Positions 21,893 to 35,449 of a DNA stretch of 64,000 nucleotides are shown piece by piece. The position numbers and the translations under genes were made by a program. Below the pieces are notes generated by a model. That model was not told the origin of the DNA and searched no databases. It saw only the letters and a program-made list of their open reading frames with translations. This DNA is from Ecdyonurus torrentis (lineage: Eukaryota; Arthropoda; Insecta; Ephemeroptera; Heptageniidae), in the NCBI GenBank assembly GCA_949318235.1, contig CASGGR010000034.1, forward strand, positions 1,131,501-1,195,500, written 5' to 3'. Every line of letters starts with the position of its first letter. The first letter of the stretch is position 1.

Positions 21893-23476
21893 AGAATCTC
21901 AGTGCTTTCTCATCGTTCTTTTCGGACTGTGAATACAAATTTTGATGATATCTCCAAAACTAATAAAGCTACAGGATTGAGGTTTGAACTAAAATGTAGG
22001 ACTAACAGACTTGCAAGGAAAAGGTTATTACACATTAATCGCACCAATGCAAACTTTCGCAGCTATAGAGAATCTCAGTGCTTTTTCATCGTACTTTTCA
22101 GACTGTGAATACGATTTTTAATGATATCTCCGAAACTAATAAAGCTACAGGCTTGCGGATTGAACTGAAATGTAGGACTAACAGACATGCAAAGAAAAGG
22201 TTATTACACCTTAATCGCTCCACTGCAAACTTGCGCAGTTATAGAGAATCTCAGTGCTTTCTCATCGTACTTTTCGGACTGTAAATACAAATTTTGATGA
22301 TATCTCCGAAACTAATAAAGCTACAGGCTTGAGGTTTAAACTAAAATGTAGGACTAACAGACTTGCAAAGAAAAGGTTATTACACCTTAATCGCACCAAT
22401 GGAAACTTTCGCAGTTATAGAGAATCTCAGTGCTTTCTCATCGTACTTTTCAGACTGTGAATACGATTTTTGACGATATCTCCGAAACAAATAAAGCTAC
22501 AGGCTGGCGGTTTGAACTAAAATGTAGGACTTACAGACTTGCAAAGATAATGTTATTACACCTTAATCGCTCCAATGCAAATTTTCGCAGTTATAGAGTA
22601 TCTCAGTGCTTTCTCATTGTACTTTTTAGACTTTGAATAAGATTTTTGATGATATCTCTAAAACTAATAAAGCTACAGGCTTGCAGTTTGAACTAAAATG
22701 TAGGACTAACAGACTTGCAAAGAAAAGTTTATTACACCTTAATCGCTCGAATGCAAACTTGCGCAGTTATAGGGAATCTCAGTGCTTTCTAATCGTACTT
22801 TTCGGACTGTGAATACGATTTTTGATGATATCTCCGAAACTAATAAAGCTACAGGCTTGCGGTTTGAACTAAAATGTACGACTAACAGACTTGCAAAGAA
22901 AAGGTTATAACACCTTAATCGCTCCAATGCAAACTTTCGCAGTTATAGAGAATCTCAGTGCTTTCTCATCGTACTTTTTAGACTGTGAATACGAGTTTTA
23001 ATGATATCTCAGAAAATAATAAAGCTACAGGCTTGCGGTTTGAACTAAAATGTAGGACTAACAGACATGCAAAGAAAAGGTTATTACACCTTAATCGCTC
23101 CAATGCAAACTTTCGCAGTTATAGAGAATCTCAGTGCTTTCTCATCGTACTTTTCAGACTGTGAATATGATTTTTGATGATATCATCGAAACCAATAAAG
23201 CTACAGGCTTGCGGTTTGAACTAAAATGTAGGACTAACAGACTTGCAAAGAAAAGGTTATTACACCTTAATCGCTCCAATGCAATCTTTCGCAGTTAGAG
23301 AGAATCTCAGTGCTTTCTCCTCGTACTTTTCAGACTGTGAATACGATTTTTGATGATATCTTTGAAACTAATAAAGCTACAGGCTTGCGGTTTGAACTAA
23401 AATGTAGGACTAACAGACTTGCAAAGCAAAGGTTATTACACCTTAATCGCTCCAATGCAAACTTTCGAAGTTATAG
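21365..23476 (+). repeat. Second copy of the 2112-bp tandem duplication
   Basis: This is the downstream partner of 19253-21364, starting with the H monomer that has 'acatgc' (the other H copies at 21013 and 23125 have 'acttgc'). It lies directly next to copy one with the 176-bp register kept. Confidence 0.88.
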
Positions 23477-23652
23477 AGAATCTCAGTGCTTTCTCATCGT
23501 ACTTTTTAGACTGTGAATACGATTTTTGATGATATCTCCGAAACTAATAAAGCTACAGGCTTGCGGTTTGAACTAAAATGTAGGACTAACAGACATGCAA
23601 AGAAAAGGTTTTTACACCTTAATCGCTCCACTGCAAACTTGCGCAGTTATAG
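21893..23652 (+). repeat. HOR unit 13: canonical 10-mer A-B-C-D-E-F-G-H-I-J
   Basis: 1760 bp with unprimed F-G-H-I and an ordinary, non-EcoRI D. Most of it lies in the second copy of the 2112-bp duplication. Confidence 0.88.
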
Positions 23653-25412
23653 AGAATCTCAGTGCTTTCTCATCGTACTTTTCGGACTGTGAATACAAAT
23701 TTTGATGATATCTCCAAAACTAATAAAGCTACAGGATTAAGGTTTGAACTAAAATGTAGGACTAACAGACTTGCAAAGAAAAGGTTTTTACACATTAATC
23801 GCACCAATGCAAACTTTCGCAGCTATAGAGAATCTCAGTGCTTTTTCATCGTACTTTTCAGACTGTGAATACGATTTTTAATGATATCTCCGAAACTAAT
23901 AAAGCTACAGGCTTGCGGATTGATCTGAAATGTAGGACTAACAGACATGCAAAGAAAAGGTTATTACACCTTAATCGCTCCACTGCAAACTTGCGCAGTT
24001 ATAGAGAATCTCAGTGCTTTCTCATCGTACTTTTCGGACTGTAAATACAAATTTTGATGATATCTCCGAAACTAATAAAGCTACAGGCTTGAGGTTTAAA
24101 CTAAAATGTAGGACTAACAGACTTGCAAAGAAAAGGTTATTACACCTTAATCGCACCAATGGAAACTTTCGCAGTTATAGAGAATCTCAGTGAATTCTCA
24201 TCGTACTTTTCAGACTGTGAATACGATATTTGATGATATCTCCGAAACAAATAAAGCTACAGGCTGGCAGTTTGAACTAAAATGTAGGACTTACAGACTT
24301 GCAAAGATAATGTTATTACACCTTAATCGCTCCAATGCAAATTTTCGCAGTTATAGAGAATCTCAGTGCTTTCTCATTGTACTTTTTAGACTTTGAATAA
24401 GATTTTTGATGATATCTCTAAAACTAATAAAGCTACAGGCTTGCAGTTTGAACTAAAATGTAGGACTAACAGACTTGCAAAGAAAAGTTTATTACACCTT
24501 AATCGCTCGAATGCAAACTTGCGCAGTTATAGGGAATCTCAGTGCTTTCTAATCGTACTTTTCGGACTGTGAATACGATTTTTGATGATATCTCCGAAAC
24601 TAATAAAGCTACAGGCTTGCGGTTTGAACTAAAATGTAGGACTAACAGACTTGCAAAGAAAAGGTTATAACACCTTAATCGCTCCAATGCAAACTTTCGC
24701 AGTTATAGAGAATCTCAGTGCTTTCTCATCGTACTTTTTAGACTGTGAATACGAGTTTTAATAATATCTCAAAAAATAATAAAGCAACAGGCTTGCGGTT
24801 TGAACTAAAATGTAGGACTAACAGACATGCAAAGAAAAGGTTATTACACCTTAATCGCTCTAATGCAAACTTTCGCAGTTATAGAGAATCTCAGTGCTTT
24901 CTCATCGTACTTTTCAGACTGTGAATATGATTTTTGATGATATCATCGAAACCAATAAAGCTACAGGCTTGCGGTTTGAACTAAAATGTAGGACTAACAG
25001 ACTTGCAAAGAAAAGGTTATTACACCTTAATCGCTCCAATGCAATCTTTCGCAGTTAGAGAGAATCTCAGTGCTTTCTCCTCGTACTTTTCAGACTGTGA
25101 ATACGATTTTTGATGATATCTTTGAAACTAATAAAGCTACAGGCTTGCGGTTTGAACTAAAATGTAGGACTAACAGACTTGCAAAGCAAAGGTTATTACA
25201 CCTTAATCGCTCCAATGCAAACTTTCGAAGTTATAGAGAATCTCAGTGCTTTCTCATCGTACTTTTTAGACTGTGAATACGATTTTTGATGATATCTCCG
25301 AAACTAATAAAGCTACAGGCTTGCGGTTTGAACTAAAATGTAGGACTAACAGACATGCAAAGAAAAGGTTTTTACACCTTAATCGCACCAATGCAAACTT
25401 TCGCAGCTATAG
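23653..25412 (+). repeat. HOR unit 14: 10-mer A-B-C-D-E-F-G-H-I-(J/A)
   Basis: 1760 bp. D carries the EcoRI site (24192-24197). The last monomer (25237-25412) is the first J/A hybrid in the window: it has J's 'aggtttttacacc' but ends with A's 'cgcaccaatgc' and 'cgcagctatag', so B follows without a separate A. Confidence 0.86.
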
Positions 25413-28054
25413 AGAATCTCAGTGCTTTTTCATCGTACTTTTCAGACTGTGAATACGATTTTTAATGATATCTCCGAAACTAATAAAGCTACAGGCTTAC
25501 GGATTGAACTGAAATGTAGGACTAACACACATGCAAAGAAAAGGTTATTACACCATAATCGCTCCACTGCAAACTTGCGCAGTTATAGAGAATCTCAGTG
25601 CTTTCTCATCGTACTTTTCGGACTGTAAATACAAATTTTGATGATATCTCCGAAACTAATAAAGCTACAGGCTTGAGGTTTAAACTAAAATGTAGGACTA
25701 ACAGACTTGCAAAGAAAAGGTTATTACACCTTAATCGCACCAATGGAAACTTTTCGCAGTTATAGAGAATCTCAGTGCTTTCTCATCGTACTTTTCAGAC
25801 TGTGAATACGATTTTTGACGATATCTCCAAAACAAATAAAGCTACAGGCTGGCGGTTTGAACTAAAATGTAGGACTTACAGACTTGCAAAGATAATGTTA
25901 TTACACCTTAATCGCTCCAATGCAAATTTTCGCAGTTATAGAGAATCTCAGTGCTTTCTCATTGTACTTTTTAGACTTTGAATAAGATTTTTGATGATAT
26001 CTCTAAAATTAATATAGCTACAGGCTTGCAGTTTGAACTAAAATGTAGGACTAACAGACTTGCAAAGAAAAGTTTATTACACCTTAATCGCTCGAATGCA
26101 AACTTGCGCAGTTATAGGGAATCTCAGTGCTTTCTAATCGTACTTTTCGGACTGTGAATACGATTTTTGATGATATCTCCGAAACTAATAAAGCTACAGG
26201 CTTGCGGTTTGAACTAAAATGTAGGACTAACAAACTTGCAAAGCAAAGGTTATTACAGCTTAATCGCTCCAATGCAAACTTTCGCAGTTATAGAGAATCT
26301 CAGTGCTTTCTTATCGTACTTTTCGGACTGTGAATACAAATTTTGATGATATCTCCAAAACTAATAAAGCTACAGGATTGAGGTTTGAACTAAAATGTAG
26401 GACTAACAGACTTGCAAAGAAAAGGTTATTACACATTAATCGCACCAATGCAAACTTTCGCAGCTATAGAGAATCTCAGTGCTTTTTCATCGTACTTTTC
26501 AGACTGTGAATACGATTTTTAATGATATCTCCGAAACTAATAAAGCTACAGGCTTGCGGATTGAACTGAAATGTAGGACTAACACACATGCAAAGAAAAG
26601 GTTATTACACCATAATCGCTCCACTGCAAACTTGCGCAGTTATAGAGAATCTCAGTGCTTTCTCATCGTACTTTTCGGACTGTAAATACAAATTTTGATG
26701 ATATCTCCGAAACTAATAAAGCTACAGGCTTAAGGTTTAAACTAAAATGTAGGACTAACAGACTTGCAAAGAAAAGGTTATTACACCTTAATCGCACCAA
26801 TGGAAACTTTTCGCAGTTATAGAGAATCTCAGTGCTTTCTCATCGTACTTTTCAGACTGTGAATACGATTTTTGACGATATCTCCGAAACAAATAAAGCT
26901 ACAGGCTGGCGGTTTGAACTAAAATGTAGGACTTACAGACTTGCAAAGATAATGTTATTACACCTTAATCGCTCCAATGCAAATTTTCGCAGTTATAGAG
27001 AATCTTAGTGCTTTCTCATTGTACTTTTTAGACTTTGAATAAGATTTTTGATGATATCTCTAAAACTAATAAAGCTACAGGCTTGCAGTTTGAACTAAAA
27101 TGTAGGACTAACAGACTTGCAAAGAAAAGTTTATTACACCTTAATCGCTCGAATGCAAACTTGCGCAGTTTTAGGGAATCTCAGTGCTTTCTAATCGTAC
27201 TTTTCGGACTGTGAATACGATTTTTGATGATATCTCCGAAACTAATAAAGCTACAGGCTTGCGGTTTGAACTAAAATGTAGGACTAACAAACTTGCAAAG
27301 CAAAGGTTATTACAGCTTAATCGCTCCAATGCAAACTTTCGCAGTTATAGAGAATCTCAGTGCTTTCTTATCGTACTTTTTAGACTGTGAATACGAGTTT
27401 TGATGATATCTCCGAAAATAATAAAGCTACAGGCTTGCGGTTTGAACTAAAATGTAGGACTAACAGACATGCAAAGAAAAGGTTATTACACCTTAATCGC
27501 TCCAATGCAAACTTTCGCAGTTATAGAGAATCTCAGTGCTTTCTCATCGTACTTTTCAGACTGTGAATACGATTTTTGATGATATCAACGAAACTAATAA
27601 AGCTACAGGCTTGCGGTTTGAACTAAAATGTAGGACTAACAGACTTGCAAAGAAAAGGTTATTACACCTTAATCGCTCCAATGCAATCTTTCGCAGTTAG
27701 AGAGAATCTTAGTGCTTTCTCCTCGTACTTTTCAGACTGTGAATACGATTTTTGATGATATCTTTGAAACTAATAAAGCTACAGGCTTGCGGTTTGAACT
27801 AAAATGTAGGACTAACAGACTTGCAAAGCAAAGGTTATTACACCTTAATCGCTCCAATGCAAACTTTCGCAGTTATAGAGAATCTCAGTGCTTTCTCATC
27901 GTACTTTTTAGACTGTGAATACGAGTTTTAATGATATCTCAAAAAATAATAAAGCTACAGGCTTGCGGTTTGAACTAAAATGTAGGACTAACAGACATGC
28001 AAAGAAAAGGTTATTACACCTTAATCGCTCTAATGCAAACTTTCGCAGTTATAG
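25413..28054 (+). repeat. Composite HOR: B-C-D-E-F'-A-B-C-D-E-F'-G'-H'-I-(G/H)
   Basis: 2642 bp, 15 monomers, two of them 177-bp C monomers (25589 and 26646). The A-to-F' series is repeated: F' at 26118 leads to an A at 26294 whose start has F'/G' sequence ('tttcttatcg'). The final G monomer (27879) shares a private 'cgctctaatg' with G at 24709 and is followed directly by I. Confidence 0.83.
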
Positions 28055-31000
28055 AGAATCTCAGTGCTTTCTCCTCGTACTTTTCAGACTGTGAATACGA
28101 TTTTTGATGATATCTTTGAAACTAATAAAGCTACAGGCTTGCGGTTTGAACTAAAATGTAGGACTAACAGACTTGCAAAGCAAAGGTTATTACACCTTAA
28201 TCGCTCCAATGCAAACTTTCGAAGTTATAGAGAATCTCAGTGCTTTCTCATCGTACTTTTTAGACTGTGAATACGATTTTTGATGATATCTCCGAAACTA
28301 ATAAAGCTACAGGCTTGCGGTTTGAACTAAAATGTAGGACTAACAGACATGCAAAGAAAAGGTTTTTACACCTTAATCGCACCAATGCAAACTTTCGCAG
28401 CTATAGAGAATCTCAGTGCTTTTTCATCGTACTTTTCAGACTGTGAATACGATTTTTAATGATATCTCCGAAACTAATAAAGCTACAGGCTTACGGATTG
28501 AACTGAAATGTAGGACTAACACACATGCAAAGAAAAGGTTATTACACCATAATCGCTCCACTGCAAACTTGCGCAGTTATAGAGAATCTCAGTGCTTTCT
28601 CATCGTACTTTTCGGACTGTAAATACAAATTTTGATGATATCTCCGAAACTAATAAAGCTACAGGCTTGAGGTTTAAACTAAAATGTAGGACTAACAGAC
28701 TTGCAAAGAAAAGGTTATTACACCTTAATCGCACCAATGGAAACTTTTCGCAGTTATAGAGAATCTCAGTGCTTTCTCATCGTACTTTTCAGACTGTGAA
28801 TACGATTTTTGACGATATCTCCAAAACAAATAAAGCTACAGGCTGGCGGTTTGAACTAAAATGTAGGACTTACAGACTTGCAAAGATAATGTTATTACAC
28901 CTTAATCGCTCCAATGCAAATTTTCGCAGTTATAGAGAATCTCAGTGCTTTCTCATTGTACTTTTTAGACTTTGAATAAGATTTTTGATGATATCTCTAA
29001 AATTAATATAGCTACAGGCTTGCAGTTTGAACTAAAATGTAGGACTAACAGACTTGCAAAGAAAAGTTTATTACACCTTAATCGCTCGAATGCAAACTTG
29101 CGCAGTTATAGGGAATCTCAGTGCTTTCTAATCGTACTTTTCGGACTGTGAATACGATTTTTGATGATATCTCCGAAACTAATAAAGCTACAGGCTTGCG
29201 GTTTGAACTAAAATGTAGGACTAACAAACTTGCAAAGCAAAGGTTATTACAGCTTAATCGCTCCAATGCAAACTTTCGCAGTTATAGAGAATCTCAGTGC
29301 TTTCTTATCGTACTTTTCGGACTGTGAATACAAATTTTGATGATATCTCCAAAACTAATAAAGCTACAGGATTGAGGTTTGAACTAAAATGTAGGACTAA
29401 CAGACTTGCAAAGAAAAGGTTATTACACATTAATCGCACCAATGCAAACTTTCGCAGCTATAGAGAATCTCAGTGCTTTTTCATCGTACTTTTCAGACTG
29501 TGAATACGATTTTTAATGATATCTCCGAAACTAATAAAGCTACAGGCTTGCGGATTGAACTGAAATGTAGGACTAACACACATGCAAAGAAAAGGTTATT
29601 ACACCATAATCGCTCCACTGCAAACTTGCGCAGTTATAGAGAATCTCAGTGCTTTCTCATCGTACTTTTCGGACTGTAAATACAAATTTTGATGATATCT
29701 CCGAAACTAATAAAGCTACAGGCTTAAGGTTTAAACTAAAATGTAGGACTAACAGACTTGCAAAGCAAAGGTTATTACAGCTTAATCGCTCCAATGCAAA
29801 CTTTCGCAGTTATAGAGAATCTCAGTGCTTTCTTATCGTACTTTTTAGACTGTGAATACGAGTTTTGATGATATCTCCGAAAATAATAAAGCTACAGGCT
29901 TGCGGTTTGAACTAAAATGTAGGACTAACAGACATGCAAAGAAAAGGTTATTACACCTTAATCGCTCCAATGCAAACTTTCGCAGTTATAGAGAATCTCA
30001 GTGCTTTCTCATCGTACTTTTCAGACTGTGAATACGATTTTTGATGATATCACCGAAACTAATAAAGCTACAGGCTTGCGGTTTGAACTAAAATGTAGGA
30101 CTAACAGACTTGCAAAGCAAAGGTTATTACACCTTAATCGCTCCAATGCAAACTTTCGAAGTTATAGAGAATCTCAGTGCTTTCTCATCGTACTTTTTAG
30201 ACTGTGAATACGATTTTTGATGATATCTCCGAAACTAATAAAGCTACAGGCTTGCGGTTTGAACTAAAATGTAGGACTAACAGACATGCAAAGAAAAGGT
30301 TTTTACACCTTAATCGCTCCACTGCAAACTTGCGCAGTTATAGAGAATCTCAGTGCTTTCTCATCGTACTTTTCGGACTGTAAATACAAATTTTGATGAT
30401 ATCTCCGAAACTAATAAAGCTACAGGCTTGAGGTTTAAACTAAAATGTAGGACTAACAGACTTGCAAAGAAAAGGTTATTACACCTTAATCGCACCAATG
30501 GAAACTTTCGCAGTTATAGAGAATCTCAGTGAATTCTCATCGTACTTTTCAGACTGTGAATACGATTTTTGACGATATCTCCGAAACAAATAAAGCTACA
30601 GGCTGGCAGTTTGAACTAAAATGTAGGACTTACAGACTTGCAAAGATAATGTTATGACACCTTAATCGCTCCAATGCAAATTTTCGCAGTTATAGAGAAT
30701 CTCAGTGCTTTCTCATTGTACTTTTTAGACTTTGAATAAGATTTTTGATGATATCTCTAAAACTAATAAAGCTACAGGCTTGCAGTTTGAACTAAAATGT
30801 AGGACTAACAGACTTGCAAAGAAAAGTTTATTACACCTTAATCGCTCGAATGCAAACTTGCGCAGTTATAGGGAATCTCAGTGCTTTCTAATCGTACTTT
30901 TCGGACTGTGAATACGATTTTTGATGATATCTCCGAAACTAATAAAGCTACAGGCTTGCGGTTTGAACTAAAATGTAGGACTAACAGACTGTCAAAGAAA

Positions 31001-31399
31001 AGGTTATAACACCTTAATCGCTCCAATGCAAACTTTCGCAGTTATAGAGAATCTCAGTGCTTTCTCATCGTACTTTTTAGACTGTGAATACGAGTTTTAA
31101 TGATATCTCAAAAGATAATAAAGCTACAGGCTTGCGGTTTGAACTAAAATGTAGGACTAACAGACATGCAAAGAAAAGGTTATTACACCTTAATCGCTCC
31201 AATGCAAACTTTCGCAGTTATAGAGAATCTCAGTGCTTTCTCATCGTACTTTTCAGACTGTGAATATGATTTTTGATGATATCATCGAAACCAATAAAGC
31301 TACAGGCTTGCGGTTTGAACTAAAATGTAGGACTAACAGACTTGCAAAGAAAAGGTTATTACACCTTAATCGCTCCAATGCAATCTTTCGCAGTTAGAG
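28055..31399 (+). repeat. Composite HOR: I-(J/A)-B-C-D-E-F'-A-B-(C/F')-G'-(H'/I)-J-C-D-E-F-G-H
   Basis: 3345 bp, 19 monomers. Its first ~1.7 kb repeats 25061-26760 at an offset of 2994 bp, sharing A at 25499/28493. The C/F' hybrid at 29640 shortens the second module. J at 30168 leads directly to C at 30344, with no A or B. D at 30520 has the EcoRI site and a private 'ttatgacacc'. Confidence 0.82.
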
Positions 31400-34300
31400 A
31401 GAATCTCAGTGCTTTCTCCTCGTACTTTTCAGACTGTGAATACGATTTTTGATGATATCTTTGAAACTAAAAAAGCTACAGGCTTGCGGTTTGAACTAAA
31501 ATGTAGGACTAACAGACTTGCAAAGCAAAGGTTATTACACCTTAATCGCTCCAATGCAAACTTTCGAAGTTATAGAGAATCTCAGTGCTTTCTCATCGTA
31601 CTTTTTAGACTGTGAATACGATTTTTGATGATATCTCCGAAACTAATAAAGCTACAGGCTTGCGGTTTGAACTAAAATGTAGGACTAACAGACATGCAAA
31701 GAAAAGGTTTTTACACCTTAATCGCACCAATGCAAACTTTCGCAGCTATAGAGAATCTCAGTGCTTTTTCATCGTACTTTTCAGACTGTGAATACGATTT
31801 TTAATGATATCTCCGAAACTAATAAAGCTACAGGCTTACGGATTGAACTGAAATGTAGGACTAACACACATGCAAAGAAAAGGTTATTACACCATAATCG
31901 CTCCACTGCAAACTTGCGCAGTTATAGAGAATCTCAGTGCTTTCTCATCGTACTTTTCGGACTGTAAATACAAATTTTGATGATATCTCCGAAACTAATA
32001 AAGCTACAGGCTTGAGGTTTAAACTAAAATGTAGGACTAACAGACTTGCAAAGAAAAGGTTATTACACCTTAATCGCACCAATGGAAACTTTTCGCAGTT
32101 ATAGAGAATCTCAGTGCTTTCTCATCGTACTTTTCAGACTGTGAATACGATTTTTGACGATATCTCCAAAACAAATAAAGCTACAGGCTGGCGGTTTGAA
32201 CTAAAATGTAGGACTTACAGACTTGCAAAGATAATGTTATTACACCTTAATCGCTCCAATGCAAATTTTCGCAGTTATAGAGAATCTCAGTGCTTTCTCA
32301 TTGTACTTTTTAGACTTTGAATAAGATTTTTGATGATATCTCTAAAATTAATAAAGCTACAGGCTTGCAGTTTGAACTAAAATGTAGGACTAACAGACTT
32401 GCAAAGAAAAGTTTATTACACCTTAATCGCTCGAATGCAAACTTGCGCAGTTATAGGGAATCTCAGTGCTTTCTAATCGTACTTTTCGGACTGTGAATAC
32501 GATTTTTGATGATATCTCCGAAACTAATAAAGCTACAGGCTTGCGGTTTGAACTAAAATGTAGGACTAACAAACTTGCAAAGCAAAGGTTATTACAGCTT
32601 AATCGCTCCAATGCAAACTTTCGCAGTTATAGAGAATCTCAGTGCTTTCTTATCGTACTTTTCGGACTGTGAATACAAATTTTGATGATATCTCCAAAAC
32701 TAATAAAGCTACAGGATTGAGGTTTGAACTAAAATGTAGGACTAACAGACTTGCAAAGAAAAGGTTATTACACATTAATCGCACCAATGCAAACTTTCGC
32801 AGCTATAGAGAATCTCAGTGCTTTTTCATCGTACTTTTCAGACTGTGAATACGATTTTTAATGATATCTCCGAAACTAATAAAGCTACAGGCTTGCGGAT
32901 TGAACTGAAATGTAGGACTAACACACATGCAAAGAAAAGGTTATTACACCATAATCGCTCCACTGCAAACTTGCGCAGTTAAAGAGAATCTCAGTGCTTT
33001 CTCATCGTACTTTTCGGACTGTAAATACAAATTTTGATGATATCTCCGAAACTAATAAAGCTACAGGCTTAAGGTTTAAACTAAAATGTAGGACTAACAG
33101 ACTTGCAAAGAAAAGGTTATTACACCTTAATCGCACCAATGGAAACTTTTCGCAGTTATAGAGAATCTCAGTGCTTTCTCATCGTACTTTTCAGACTGTG
33201 AATACGATTTTTGACGATATCTCCGAAACAAATAAAGCTACAGGCTGGCGGTTTGAACTAAAATGTAGGACTTACATACTTGCAAAGATAATGTTATTAC
33301 ACCTTAATCGCTCCAATGCAAATTTTCGCAGTTATAGAGAATCTCAGTGCTTTCTCATTGTACTTTTTAGACTTTGAATAAGATTTTTGATGATATCTCT
33401 AAAACTAATAAAGCTACAGGCTTGCAGTTTGAACTAAAATGTAGGACTAACAGACTTGCAAAGAAAAGTTTATTACACCTTAATCGCTCGAATGCAAACT
33501 TGCGCAGTTATAGGGAATCTCAGTGCTTTCTAATCGTACTTTTCGGACTGTGAATACGATTTTTGATGATATCTCCGAAACTAATAAAGCTACAGGCTTG
33601 CGGTTTGAACTAAAATGTAGGACTAACAAACTTGCAAAGCAAAGGTAATTACAGCTTAATCGCTCCAATGCAAACTTTCGCAGTTATAGAGAATCTCAGT
33701 GCTTTCTTATCGTACTTTTTAGACTGTGAATACGAGTTTTGATGATATCTCCGAAAATAATAAAGCTACAGGCTTGCGGTTTGAACTAAAATGTAGGACT
33801 AACAGACATGCAAAGAAAAGGTTATTACACCTTAATCGCTCCAATGCAAACTTTCGCAGTTATAGAGAATCTCAGTGCTTTCTCATCGTACTTTTCAGAC
33901 TGTGAATACGATTTTTGATGATATCACCGAAACTAATAAAGCTACAGGCTTGCGGTTTGAACTAAAATGTAGGACTAACAGACTTGCAAAGAAAAGGTTA
34001 TTACACCTTAATCGCTCCAATGCAATCTTTCGCAGTTAGAGAGAATCTCAGTGCTTTCTCCTCGTACTTTTCAGACTATGAATACGATTTTTGATGATAT
34101 CTTTAAAACTAATAAAGCTACAGGCTTGCGGTTTGAACTAAAATGTTGAACTAACAGACTTGCAAAGCAAAGGTTATTACACCTTAATCGCTCCAATGCA
34201 AACTTTCGAAGTTATAGAGAATCTCAGTGCTTTCTCATCGTACTTTTTAGACTGTGAATACGATTTTTGATGATATCTCCGAAACTAATAAAGCTACAGG

Positions 34301-35449
34301 CTTGCGGTTTGAACTAAAATGTAGGACTAACAGACATGCAAAGAAAAGGTTTTTACACCTTAATCGCTCCACTGCAAACTTGCGCAGTTATAGAGAATCT
34401 CAGTGCTTTCTCATCGTACTTTTCGGACTGTAAATACAAATTTTGATGATATCTCCGAAACTAATAAAGCTACAGGCTTGAGGTTTAAACTAAAATGTAG
34501 GACTAACAGACTTGCAAAGAAAAGGTTATTACACCTTAATCGCACCAATGGAAACTTTCGCAGTTATAGAGAATCTCAGTGAATTCTCATCGTACTTTTC
34601 AGACTGTGAATACGATTTTTGACGATATCTCCGAAACAAATAAAGCTACAGGCTGGCAGTTTGAACTAAAATGTAGGACTTACAGACTTGCAAAGATAAT
34701 GTTATTACACCTTAATCGCTCCAATGCAAATTTTCGCAGTTATAGAGAATCTCAGTGCTTTCTCATTGTACTTTTTAGACTTTGAATAAGATTTTTGATG
34801 ATATCTCTAAAACTAATAAAGCTACAGGCTTGCAGTTTGAACTAAAATGTAGGACTAACAGACTTGCAAAGAAAAGTTTATTACACCTTAATCGCTCGAA
34901 TGCAAACTTGCGCAGTTATAGGGAATCTCAGTGCTTTCTAATCGTACTTTTCGGACTGTGAATACGATTTTTGATGATATCTCCGAAACTAATAAAGCTA
35001 CAGGCTTGCGGTTTGAACTAAAATGTAGGACTAACAGACTTGCAAAGAAAAGGTTATAACACCTTAATCGCTCCAATGCAAACTTTCGCAGTTATAGAGA
35101 ATCTCAGTGCTTTCTCATCGTACTTTTTAGACTGTGAATACGAGTTTTAATGATATCTCAAAAAATAATAAAGCTACAGGCTTGCGGTTTGAACTAAAAT
35201 GTAGGACTAACAGACATGCAAAGAAAAGGTTATTACACCTTAATCGCTCCAATGCAAACTTTCGCAGTTATAGAGAATCTCAGTGCTTTCTCATCGTACT
35301 TTTCAGACTGTGAATATGATTTTTGATGATATCATCGAAACCAATAAAGCTACAGGCTTGCGGTTTGAACTAAAATGTAGGACTAACAGACTTGCAAAGA
35401 AAAGGTTATTACACCTTAATCGCTCCAATGCAATCTTTCGCAGTTAGAG
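31400..35449 (+). repeat. Composite 23-mer HOR, first copy of a 14,791-bp-offset duplication
   Basis: 4050 bp: I-(J/A)-B-C-D-E-F'-A-B-C-D-E-F'-G'-H'-I-J-C-D-E-F-G-H, with 177-bp C monomers at 31928 and 32985. It recurs at 46191-50240. Shared private variants are T at 33277/48068 ('ttacatac'), A at 34078/48869 ('gactatg') and A at 34149/48940 ('tgttgaac'). Confidence 0.87.
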
